Of a stretch of DNA of 64,000 bases, positions 8,520 to 16,551 are shown piece by piece. The notes under the pieces are model-generated. The model was given only the letters and a program-made list of their open reading frames with translations. It made no database searches and was not told the origin of the DNA. The position numbers and the translations under genes were made by a program. The stretch comes from an uncultured Eubacterium sp. (GTDB lineage: Bacteria > Bacillota > Clostridia > Lachnospirales > Lachnospiraceae): assembly GCA_948579355.1 (NCBI GenBank), contig CAPAOV010000009.1:43525-107524 (forward strand). Direction: 5' to 3'. The first letter of the stretch is position 1. The number at the start of each line of letters is the position of its first letter.

Positions 8520-9534
8520 CTTCTTCCTCCTCTTGCTCCTGATAAAGTATCGCTTCTATCTTTGACATGAATTGCTTATTCTCTGTCATTTCTTCCCACG
8601 ATTCATCTAGCATCATCGTTTCCCATTCCTGCCATTCATCCGGTATCGCACATCGGTGAATTTGCCGCAGCAATTCTTCTCTCTTTTCCATCCGGCAGTA
8701 CTGTTCCCATACATGGAAACGGATGTCGCCTAATATTCCTTTCTGGTTAAAAAGCAGGATTTTATCGCCAAGACTCAGTAAATCGAGCGTATGCTCTGTC
8801 AGGCAGCCAAGCTCCACCACAATAGAATCATAACCGCAATCGCTCCGCAGACGGTGAAACATCTGCTGCCAGTCTTCTTTTGTGCTGTCAAGCAAATCTT
8901 TGTAGTGATGGAACGGCGGCAGTAAGTACGCTTTTCCCAGAGCTTTCCGCACCTCTTTTTCCCGTCGGATAAATTCCCTGTCTTCCGAGATAAATAACAG
9001 CTCCCCTGCTCCCGCCAGTTGAAAATCCGGTTTCTCACAAAGAGTTTCTGTAAACCATACTGGAAATTCCGTGAGATTTACATACAGGCAGTTCCCTTGC
9101 AGGGCTAAGTACTGCGCCGCCATTACGGCTGCTGCTGTCAAACCAATGCCATCCGTTGAAAAAAGAAACCATATCCCCCCGCTGTGTGCCGCACTATCCG
9201 ATAATGGCTCATGTGGCTTCTTTTCTTCAATTCCAAGTTTTGCAATCAATTCTCTGTACAGACTCTCCGCTTTCTGATACTGATAAACACTTTTCCATTC
9301 ATCACTGCGCTGTGCCGACAGATAAATGATTTCTCTTTTTTCTTCTTTTACCGCCATTTCCCTATCTGTCAAGACGACAATTCTCTGTGTCTGCGTTCCT
9401 GCCCGATTCCAGAGCATTCTCTCATCGGTTACTAATTCCGGATGTAAAAAACTGTTTTTCTTTCCGAGCAGAAAGCGCAGTAATCGGCGTCCATAGTCCT
9501 CTTCCCTCACATATAAGAGTAAAATAACTTCCAA
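8482..9534 (-). CDS. TadZ/CpaE-like protein with degenerate P-loop
   Basis: A 350 aa protein in the position of TadZ/CpaE, the MinD/ParA-like factor that places Tad pili at the cell pole. A receiver-like N-terminal part (about 1-110) is followed by a MinD-like core from about 120. The phosphate loop reads FSTDGIGLTAAA and lacks the normal KGGxGKT pattern and its lysine, so ATP use is doubtful or atypical. Its C-terminal tail is very acidic. The gene overlaps tadA by 38 bp. The call rests on context plus partial core similarity. Confidence 0.7.
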   Translation of the reverse strand: MEVILLLYVREEDYGRRLLRFLLGKKNSFLHPELVTDERMLWNRAGTQTQRIVVLTDREMAVKEEKREIIYLSAQRSDEWKSVYQYQKAESLYRELIAKLGIEEKKPHEPLSDSAAHSGGIWFLFSTDGIGLTAAAVMAAQYLALQGNCLYVNLTEFPVWFTETLCEKPDFQLAGAGELLFISEDREFIRREKEVRKALGKAYLLPPFHHYKDLLDSTKEDWQQMFHRLRSDCGYDSIVVELGCLTEHTLDLLSLGDKILLFNQKGILGDIRFHVWEQYCRMEKREELLRQIHRCAIPDEWQEWETMMLDESWEEMTENKQFMSKIEAILYQEQEEEEDVYCLEGFEGET

Positions 9535-9537
9535 GTG

Positions 9538-10062
9538 TCAACCACCTCCCTGATGACTGTACAGACACCATAATGTCGATATTGATATGGCAATTACAAA
9601 TGGAATCACTCCCTCGTCGCCCTCCTGCTGCCAGTCGTAATAGGGTTCCGGACGACAGTTTTTCATACACTTAACGATATAGCGCCAAAGTTTCAGAAAA
9701 CGCTGTTTTCCATTGCGATACCGCAACATTTTAAAGACTGACATACCTGCACCGACAACGATGGCGCCTGCCATAATACGCAGCAGCATGGAAACCCCGA
9801 CAAAACTCCCGATAACGGAAAGCAATTTACTATCACCGGCTCCGAGCATGCGGCAGCAATATAGTACATAACATAGAATAAATGGAATGATAATTCCTGA
9901 GAACCAAAGAACAAGGCCATAAAAACTTTGTTCTTCCCAATGTGTGATTAAACTGATAATAAGAGCGGCTCCACAAAGCGCATTCGGCACTTTGTACTGC
10001 CATAAATCAAAAAGAGAAGCTAATACGAGAACAGGAAACAGTATCCCGTATTCGAAAATCAA
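9538..10062 (-). CDS. Second type IV prepilin peptidase (A24 family)
   Basis: A multi-membrane protein of about 174 aa. Asp19 in the SLFDLWQYKVPN motif and Asp77 in GAGDSK match the catalytic aspartates of A24 prepilin peptidases. The TTG start at 10062 is preferred because AGGGGTGAGA directly precedes it; an ATG at 10101 would add 13 residues. It is the first gene of the pilus operon. It is not closely similar to the shorter peptidase at 1667-2089, so the two may act on different substrates such as Flp and the TadE-like proteins. Confidence 0.85.
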   Translation of the reverse strand: MIFEYGILFPVLVLASLFDLWQYKVPNALCGAALIISLITHWEEQSFYGLVLWFSGIIIPFILCYVLYCCRMLGAGDSKLLSVIGSFVGVSMLLRIMAGAIVVGAGMSVFKMLRYRNGKQRFLKLWRYIVKCMKNCRPEPYYDWQQEGDEGVIPFVIAISISTLWCLYSHQGGG

Positions 10063-10091
10063 TCTCACCCCTTTCGTGTGATTTGAATAAC

Positions 10092-10120
10092 AAATTATCA
10101 CAGCGGTATTTTTTTGTCAA
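10092..10120 (-). promoter_or_regulatory. Sigma-A promoter for the Tad operon
   Basis: On the minus strand TTGACA (10115-10120) is followed by a 17-nt spacer and TAATTT (10092-10097). It lies about 30 bp upstream of the first pilus gene, and no other good promoter is seen upstream. Confidence 0.6.
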
Positions 10121-10260
10121 CAACTTTTTTTTGCGTATAACGCCACTTAAAATGAATAGTTTTGCCGCTTGAGACTATACTTATAATAAACAGATTGCAA
10201 TACAACTTTTTCCGCAAAAGCATTTAGGAGTTCGAGAAAAATTTGGGAATGGAGGTTTTT

Positions 10261-10467
10261 ATGAAACAAAAAAAAGACCCTGCCAGTTTGGCAAAAGCCA
10301 AACTAATGCAGGAAATAGAAGATTTACAACAGGCGCTGGAAACAGCCAATTCCAATTTTGAAAATGTCTGCGACCCCGATTTGATTGATAGCTATATTTA
10401 TGAAATAAACGCCTTATCGTTTCGCTACAAATACCTCTTACGCCAAGTGCAGGACAAACGTGCGTAA
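10261..10467 (+). CDS. DUF2508 (YaaL-type) small protein
   Basis: The start at 10261 has GGAGG seven bases upstream and gives 68 aa. The sequence is helical, with the stretch SNFENVCDPDLIDSYIYEIN followed by FRYKYLLRQ, which is the DUF2508/YaaL pattern. In Bacillus and many Clostridia the relative sits next to recR and bofA; here it stands alone, divergent from the pilus operon and convergent with fliS. The function of the family is not known. Confidence 0.8.
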   Translation: MKQKKDPASLAKAKLMQEIEDLQQALETANSNFENVCDPDLIDSYIYEINALSFRYKYLLRQVQDKRA

Positions 10468-10517
10468 CCCGCCAAAAAAATTTTTAACAGCCTGACGGTA
10501 CGATACATCACCACTTA

Positions 10518-10997
10518 CTAAGCCTGAAATCCACGGTTAGTATCTACTTCGACACCAATAGTTTCATTCAGAGTTCCCCGTCCATAAGTAAGACCGGCAT
10601 AAATTGTCTGAACATTTTGCATAACCGCTTCCGAATCATCCTGTTTTGCCACTTCCTGAAACGACGGCAGCAATTTTTCAAATATGTCGGAAGCGTGGTC
10701 AAAAAGTTCCGGTTGGCGCATGGCTATCCCATGACATAATTCATGGTAAGCAAAGATATAGAGCTGGCGCAAGTAATGAGAAATTCCATATTGCATATCC
10801 AGACTGCCCATCAATTCGGTAATCAGACTGCGGGCGCGGGAGATTTCCAACCGCGCCTCTTCTATCTGCTCTTCTGTCAGACAGCGTTTTCCCTCTGCAA
10901 TACTCGCCAACACTGCTTCATAGATAACAACGACTAATTCACTCCGGTTCGCCTGCGTCACCCGTGCGGCAAACTCCTGTAATTTACTTTTCTCCAT
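10518..10997 (-). CDS. fliS: Flagellar export chaperone FliS
   Basis: A 159 aa all-helical protein of the FliS family, which binds the C-terminus of flagellin in the cytosol and stops early polymerisation. The N-terminal part (RVTQANRSELVVVIYEA) and the helical core match the family. The family is usually about 125-135 aa; the extra C-terminal tail (after about 135) is found in clostridial versions. It lies 15 bp downstream of the flagellin gene on the same strand, the normal pairing of chaperone and client. Confidence 0.88.
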   Translation of the reverse strand: MEKSKLQEFAARVTQANRSELVVVIYEAVLASIAEGKRCLTEEQIEEARLEISRARSLITELMGSLDMQYGISHYLRQLYIFAYHELCHGIAMRQPELFDHASDIFEKLLPSFQEVAKQDDSEAVMQNVQTIYAGLTYGRGTLNETIGVEVDTNRGFQA

Positions 10998-11012
10998 CCG
11001 GCTTTCCCCCTA

Positions 11013-12434
11013 TCAGCCCTGAAGCAACTGCAAAATCGTCTGCGGCTGGTTATTGGCCTGCGCCAGCATGGAAGTTCCTGCCTGTACCAGCACACTATAC
11101 TGCGTATATTTCGTCATTTCCTCCGACATATCAACATCTTCAATACGGGAACAAGCTTCTGTCAAATTCTCCGCCGTCAAATCCAGACTGGTAATGGCAG
11201 AGTCCAGACGGTTCTGATAAGCTCCCAGTTTGGAACGTATCGCCGATACCTCATCAACTGCGTCATTAAACGCTGTAATAGCGGCCGATGCCCCTTCGTG
11301 AGTACATACATTACAATTTTCTACTGCCAGTACTTTCGTATTCACCGCCGGAATTGACAAATCAATCGTCTGTCCCTCGTTAGCGCCAATCTGTACGGAA
11401 ATATATCCGGCATCCAGCATCGTAACCGTTGCATCGGAAGGCGCTGTTGCATTCGCCACATCAAACACCATGCGGAATCCGTCGCGGTCGGAAATCTCCA
11501 TGCGGGCGCCATCGACAAAGACCGTTGCCGTATTCGAAAAGCCGGAAGCCGTATCTAACGTAACCGACGCATCCGTACCCTTTGTGGCCGTGACACCATT
11601 GATACCAAGTTTCTGCGCCAAATCTGCATTGTCCGTTGTAATTTTAATCTCCTGTGAGGAGCCATATAATACGGAAGTGAAAGAGAGATTTGTTGCCTGC
11701 GACAACTCACATTCCGTTCCTGCAGCATTTACCGGCGCCACATCTATATTCATCATCTCACAATAATCCCGAATGTTGGCATAGACTTCTTCATAAGTCA
11801 TACCCTCTTTAATTTGAATTGTTTCTCCATTAATCTGTATCTTCCCTGCCGCTGCTTTTGTCACTTCTTCCGCAGGTGTAAAATTAATCGCGCCCGTCAC
11901 TGCCGTAGCCTGTGTCGCCGCACTATTTATCGTAAATTCATAGGACGTAAGCGGTACGTCGTCGCTTGCCATAATCAACTTGACTCCCACGTTGGAAGAA
12001 GATGACTGACGGCAGCAGGAACCATCCAGTACGCTCATCGTATTATACTCCGTCTGCTCGGAAAGACGGTCAATTTCCGCCCGTAAAGAATCAATCTCGT
12101 TTTGTATTGATTTCTTGTCATCAATCGTATTCGTTTCGTTTGCCGCCTGAACCGACAACTCGCGACAACGCTGTAACATATTTTCAATCTCAGCCAACGC
12201 TCCCTCTGTCGTCTGGATAAAAGAAACGCCGTCCGAACCATTTTGGGAAGCCCGCTGCAAGCCGCGTATCTGCGCTTTCATCTTTTGGGAAATTGCCATA
12301 CCGGCTGCGTCGTCCGCCGCCTTTGTAATCCGGTATCCGGAAGATAATTTCGCCGTACTGGCAGTCAGGTTGTTCTGTACACTGTTCAAGTTAAAATTCG
12401 CACGAAGTGCGGTCACATTTGTATTAATTTTCAT
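11013..12434 (-). CDS. fliC: Flagellin
   Basis: A 473 aa flagellin. The conserved D0/D1 N-terminus is visible (MKINTNVTALRANFNLNSV, then SSGYRITKAADDAAG and ALAEIENMLQRCRELSVQA), as is the C-terminal D1/D0 (AYQNRLDSAITSLDLTAENL to QTILQLLQG). Between them, about residues 165-375 form a variable domain that includes a hook-IN-like motif near 195-245. It has no signal peptide, as expected for type III flagellar export. It overlaps the upstream DUF6240-like gene by 4 bp (ATGA), so the two are translated together; that coupling is unusual for a highly expressed flagellin. Confidence 0.95.
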   Translation of the reverse strand: MKINTNVTALRANFNLNSVQNNLTASTAKLSSGYRITKAADDAAGMAISQKMKAQIRGLQRASQNGSDGVSFIQTTEGALAEIENMLQRCRELSVQAANETNTIDDKKSIQNEIDSLRAEIDRLSEQTEYNTMSVLDGSCCRQSSSSNVGVKLIMASDDVPLTSYEFTINSAATQATAVTGAINFTPAEEVTKAAAGKIQINGETIQIKEGMTYEEVYANIRDYCEMMNIDVAPVNAAGTECELSQATNLSFTSVLYGSSQEIKITTDNADLAQKLGINGVTATKGTDASVTLDTASGFSNTATVFVDGARMEISDRDGFRMVFDVANATAPSDATVTMLDAGYISVQIGANEGQTIDLSIPAVNTKVLAVENCNVCTHEGASAAITAFNDAVDEVSAIRSKLGAYQNRLDSAITSLDLTAENLTEACSRIEDVDMSEEMTKYTQYSVLVQAGTSMLAQANNQPQTILQLLQG

Positions 12435-15274
12435 GCTGCATCGTCCTTTCTACTCATCGCAATAATAAATGTTTTGGCAATCCGGTACAAGTCCGTATTC
12501 TTTGCACCCTCTGCTCTATCTCCAATAAGAAGAGAATCCCGGCTGCCAGCAATCAGGCTATTACCATCCATTGTAAATCCGCGCTCTTCCAAATCCTTTT
12601 CAAATTCATCCATACGTGTCTGACAATTTGCTACCTGCTCTTTGTCCGCAACCGTCACGAAGCCTTTTATACGGTTGCCGCTCAATTTGAAACTTGCCTG
12701 CAAACGGCCAAATTCAAACGATTCCATGACAATCTCCACCGTGCCTTTCTTTTGGGAGGCATCCGACTGAACAGTGACATTACAAGTTGTCACACCCTGT
12801 TCCGTAATTACCGGAACTTCGTACATCTGATAATTCCTCAGCTTTCCGTAAAAGGAAATGCGATTGTTCATCATCGCCATGCTGTGAATATCCACATACT
12901 CTATATCGTCCTTTTCACGGACTTTCGCAAGCGCTTCTTCGTGTCTTTTATCCAGCGCTTCATAAACTTCATCCAACTGCTCCGGCTGCTCCATGGCCTC
13001 TAAGATTTCCCCACTGTCTTCCGGTTCCCAGTAGGTAGTAAAATCTTTGTTCCCCTGTTTGAGGAAATTTTGCGCAAATTGCAGATTTGCCATTGTGCCC
13101 GGCAAATCAAGCTGTGCCAGAAACTGTTTTACCTGCTCCTGCGCACCGGAAAGCGTCTCCTGCCACTCGCTTACCATCTGCTGGTAGTATTCCGCTTCCT
13201 CTCCAACGCTGCTCCGGCTCAGTTCCAGCAACTGCTCTAACGTCATGTCTTCTTCCGCATATTCGCGCAGTACTTCTGGCGACAGGCATTCCCGTAACTG
13301 TCTCGCAACCTGTTTCCGGTATGCGGACTGAATTTGTTCGGAAATAGACGTACTGTTGGCAATCGTCTGTTCTAACCCGCCAAAATCGTCGTCTATCTGC
13401 ACATCCATTCCCGAATCTCTTCGGGTGCGCACAGCGGAGAGTAACGATTGCAGCGACAATTCCCGCCCCTCTTTCATTAACTGGCCGGCAGCCGCGCCAT
13501 CGCTCTTTTCTATCTTATCTAACAGGCGGTACACGCCTATCATTGTTTCCCGCTCTTCCGGCGTAATTGCTTTCTGATGCTCCAGCTTCCAGATATATTT
13601 GGAAAAAGCAATATCCTCTGCCCCTGTCTCTTCTAAAATAGTCTGCGCCTCTGCTCCTAACTCGTCTAACGATATCTCCAGCGGATTAATCCCGCGCCGT
13701 ATAAGCTCTGCCACAACCGGAGGCTTCATCGCATTCATAAGAGACGTAATCCGTGTATCATATTCTTTCATGCGTACAATATTTTCTTCGGTCAGAGGTA
13801 TCTGATTATACGCCAGACTTCTGACGGCGCGCTGGTTCTGCGCCGTACATTCCATGTTTAAATCAAGCAGAATACTATCTACATTCGTAAATGCTTTCTG
13901 TATCGAATCCCCAAGGTCTCGGCGTACTTCCGTGCCTACCGCCTCATAACTCTGTTCTGCTTTAGCAAACGAATCCGTAAAATTGACAGCCTTTTCCGAT
14001 AATTGCCGCAATGTATCTGTATCCTGTGCTTCCATTGCCTTTCCGAGAAACGGCACCGGCGCTGCCAGCACTTGTTTTGCGGCCTGTATCGTATCGCTCA
14101 TTAACTGCTTATTTTCATCGGTCGCTGGTAATCCGGTTTCCTGCAGCATTGCTTCTTTTGCCTGCTGTTCCTGCACCCGCAGCTCGTCGACAATCTGCTC
14201 CAGATTGGAAATATCCAAATCAATCCCTTTTGCCGACATATTTCGCACCGCCTCGATACTCATGGAAAGGCGGATTTCCTCCAACTGACGTCGGGCAGTA
14301 ATCGCTTCCGCCACGGAAATCTTTAAAAGATTTGCCTTTTCCGGACGGACGCCATCCGCCATACTGTCAATAATTCTCGCAGTCAGAACTTCCGAATCCG
14401 TCTCTTTCAACTCTGTCAGCTTCTCACAGGTTTTCACATGCTCCGGCGTCACCGGCAGGTTATTATCATAGAGCCACTTTGCCGTTTCCAGCGTCTCTTC
14501 GTCCGGCTCCACGCCATATTCCGATAAGACGTCGCGCACCTGCTCTTCCACTTCGGCAAACGTACTTTCTTCCGTAACTGCTGCCTCTGTCTGTTCCCCC
14601 TGTACGCTGTACATGCTGCCACTGATATTTTCCGGCGTAACACTTAAATTCTGAGAAATAAAAAACTTCATCGAACCTTCCGAAAAAGAGTAAATCCCTG
14701 CCGTCATTTCGATGGCATGAGAAAGACGCATCATGTTTTCTGACGTGACCGGCAAACCGCTCTGCTGCATCTGTGCCTGTATTTGGGAAGAAACCTGTTC
14801 TCTGGCGGCGTTCTGTACTGCCGCCTCGTCCATCGCCTCTGCTTCTTCTCTTTCCCTGTCTACCTGATGCTCAATAGCGTCTTCCTTTTCACGCCGCTCC
14901 TGCTTGATGCGGCTAATCGCTCTATCCAGTTGGGATGAAGTATATTCTTCTAACGGAGTGCCCTCATCGGATACTGCTTTCGCGTCTTCCCCAGTCGTAC
15001 AGCGGCTGATAAAATCAGCCGGAGACATTTGAGAATCCGTCGGCAGCACAACTTCCTGTTCCTTATATTGTCTGGCTTCTGCCTCCGTATATACACTTGT
15101 TGCATTTCCCGCCTCTTTATGTACGAGACCATCCATAGTCACTCCCCTGTTCACACGGGAGATATCGCCGTCCTTGGCGTTCGGTACAGATACCCCGATA
15201 TTTTTCATCGCGTCGGTATCCTGCAAGGTAAGGGAAATCTTATTTGATTCAATCACCATAGATTTCACACTCAC
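12431..15274 (-). CDS. DUF6240-type flagellar-locus protein, FliK-like C-terminus
   Basis: A 947 aa, acidic, mainly helical protein without signal peptide or membrane segments. From memory it resembles the DUF6240 proteins of Lachnospiraceae flagellar loci. At least six copies of a motif of the form LPVTxENxxRL occur (for example SGLPVTSENMMRL, NNLPVTPEHV, TGLPATDENK, NQIPLTEENIV). The last 130 residues carry a pattern like the FliK hook-length domain: GTVEIVMESFEFGRLQASF, then a short strand and a helix ending EDLEERGF. Upstream is a sigma-28-like promoter and downstream, by overlap, flagellin. A hook-length or export-control role is inferred. Confidence 0.7.
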   Translation of the reverse strand: MSVKSMVIESNKISLTLQDTDAMKNIGVSVPNAKDGDISRVNRGVTMDGLVHKEAGNATSVYTEAEARQYKEQEVVLPTDSQMSPADFISRCTTGEDAKAVSDEGTPLEEYTSSQLDRAISRIKQERREKEDAIEHQVDREREEAEAMDEAAVQNAAREQVSSQIQAQMQQSGLPVTSENMMRLSHAIEMTAGIYSFSEGSMKFFISQNLSVTPENISGSMYSVQGEQTEAAVTEESTFAEVEEQVRDVLSEYGVEPDEETLETAKWLYDNNLPVTPEHVKTCEKLTELKETDSEVLTARIIDSMADGVRPEKANLLKISVAEAITARRQLEEIRLSMSIEAVRNMSAKGIDLDISNLEQIVDELRVQEQQAKEAMLQETGLPATDENKQLMSDTIQAAKQVLAAPVPFLGKAMEAQDTDTLRQLSEKAVNFTDSFAKAEQSYEAVGTEVRRDLGDSIQKAFTNVDSILLDLNMECTAQNQRAVRSLAYNQIPLTEENIVRMKEYDTRITSLMNAMKPPVVAELIRRGINPLEISLDELGAEAQTILEETGAEDIAFSKYIWKLEHQKAITPEERETMIGVYRLLDKIEKSDGAAAGQLMKEGRELSLQSLLSAVRTRRDSGMDVQIDDDFGGLEQTIANSTSISEQIQSAYRKQVARQLRECLSPEVLREYAEEDMTLEQLLELSRSSVGEEAEYYQQMVSEWQETLSGAQEQVKQFLAQLDLPGTMANLQFAQNFLKQGNKDFTTYWEPEDSGEILEAMEQPEQLDEVYEALDKRHEEALAKVREKDDIEYVDIHSMAMMNNRISFYGKLRNYQMYEVPVITEQGVTTCNVTVQSDASQKKGTVEIVMESFEFGRLQASFKLSGNRIKGFVTVADKEQVANCQTRMDEFEKDLEERGFTMDGNSLIAGSRDSLLIGDRAEGAKNTDLYRIAKTFIIAMSRKDDAA

Positions 15275-15294
15275 TTTCCAATCCTTATACCTAT

Positions 15295-15322
15295 ATGTCG
15301 GACGAAAGTGTAAAAATCTTTA
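15295..15322 (-). promoter_or_regulatory. Candidate sigma-28 (SigD) flagellar promoter
   Basis: On the minus strand CTAAAG, a 16-nt spacer and TCCGACAT approximate the TAAA-N15-GCCGATAT class. It lies just upstream of the DUF6240-like/flagellin/fliS genes. The implied transcript start is very close to the GTG start codon, which weakens the call. Confidence 0.4.
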
Positions 15323-16402
15323 GTTCTCCGCATATTCCTCCAATAAGCTCGAATCCAATTTAATGCGGTTATCCATCGTTTTCATTACATCGGCTATCTG
15401 CAACTCGTCTTTTACTGATGGAAGAGACAAATCGTGCAGTGTATTGTCGCGGAAATTTAAAACAACCGGTTCAAAAATATTATCGTCGTTGCCGCGGATT
15501 ACCAATCCCTTTTCTCCATTGGAAAGTTCCACGCAGACACCCGGATATAAAATATTAATCGCTTTTATCAGGGCATTGACTACCGTGCGGTTATACCGCT
15601 TTTCGTCCGCCAGCAGCGCGCGAATCGCCTTTACTTCGGAAGTCGGCTCCTCACTTGATTTCATGGCCGTCATCCGGTCGTACGCATCGGACACATAAAG
15701 AATATTGGCATTTATATTACTCAATAATGCTTCCGAATTTTCTTCCGTTTCGGCATTCGTATAAATCTCCTGCATCTGGGTAATCAGGCGCATGATATCC
15801 TCGTCCAAATCACCATAATTTTTCAGGATTTCCAGCGTATTCTTTTTAATCGCTTCTTTCACATCCTGCTCCAGCTCTTCGTCGTCAACGTCTTTCATCT
15901 TAAGCGCGCCGATATCGTGCAGAACCGCCGCCTTTACAAGCGTATTAATCCGTCCGAGGGAAAAGCCCATCTGTCCGGCGATAATCGCTGATAAAATGGC
16001 AACGTTAAGGACATGTTTGTACACATAGTCCTCCCCGCTGCGCAAGTTCTGAACAAAATTAATCTTGTGGTCAAGCCCGCCGTAATTTTTAATAATCAGG
16101 CTGCACAGCCAGTCCAATCCCTTGTCCTTTTTGCCTGCGCTGATTAAATCCAAGTCTTCCCGAATACTAAATACCGACATTGTCTGGAAGCGCTCGAAGT
16201 TTATATCATCTTCTGTCATCGGCGGCACCGGCTCTGCCGGCTCCAAAATATACAATCCCAGCAGCCGGAAATTTTTAATACCGTAAATCGCCTGCATCGT
16301 CAGCTTTGTATCACGGTCATACAACAATACCCCATTCTTATTATAAATCGGTTTGCCCAACCGCATTCCCACCTTAAGGTCATCTACCTTTACAAATAAC
16401 AT
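15320..16402 (-). CDS. HD-GYP-like protein with degenerate active site
   Basis: The start at 16402 follows GGAGG and gives 360 aa. The protein resembles c-di-GMP phosphodiesterases of the HD-GYP type: a beta-rich N-terminal part (1-60), then an HD domain with His130 and the HD pair at 162-163 (LHDIGALKM). The segment that should carry the further metal histidines and the GYP motif reads KNTLEILKNYGDLDEDIM, so those ligands are missing. It lies upstream of the flagellar genes, where c-di-GMP control would make sense, but this copy may bind rather than cleave the nucleotide. Confidence 0.75.
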   Translation of the reverse strand: MLFVKVDDLKVGMRLGKPIYNKNGVLLYDRDTKLTMQAIYGIKNFRLLGLYILEPAEPVPPMTEDDINFERFQTMSVFSIREDLDLISAGKKDKGLDWLCSLIIKNYGGLDHKINFVQNLRSGEDYVYKHVLNVAILSAIIAGQMGFSLGRINTLVKAAVLHDIGALKMKDVDDEELEQDVKEAIKKNTLEILKNYGDLDEDIMRLITQMQEIYTNAETEENSEALLSNINANILYVSDAYDRMTAMKSSEEPTSEVKAIRALLADEKRYNRTVVNALIKAINILYPGVCVELSNGEKGLVIRGNDDNIFEPVVLNFRDNTLHDLSLPSVKDELQIADVMKTMDNRIKLDSSLLEEYAEN

Positions 16403-16440
16403 CAAACTACCTCCTCGACTTATTTCCGTCACAAAAATAT

Positions 16441-16469
16441 GGCAAAATACCTTTTGACCCAAACATCAT
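16441..16469. repeat. Dispersed 29-bp repeat, copy A
   Basis: This stretch differs by one base in 29 from 43497-43525. The core CAAAA-TACC-TTTTG is self-complementary. It lies between the HD-GYP gene and the divergent subtilisin gene; here the outer GTTGGGG arm of the hairpin seen in copy B is eroded. Confidence 0.7.
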
Positions 16470-16551
16470 TTAACTATATAATATCAGTAAACCATTAATG
16501 TTGCAATATTTTTATATAAACATCTTATTATGTTTTGCGGAGGATTTTACT

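Noticed and set aside
5037..10062. Type II secretion or competence pilus instead of a Tad pilus
   Set aside because: The ATPase is of the CpaF/TadA type, two short GSPII_F proteins and a Flp1 pilin are present, and no GspD or ComGC-like gene is seen.
10125..10260. Promoter for the DUF2508 gene with a TATAAT at about 10189
   Set aside because: The -10 is good but no acceptable -35 lies at the right distance, so it was not listed.
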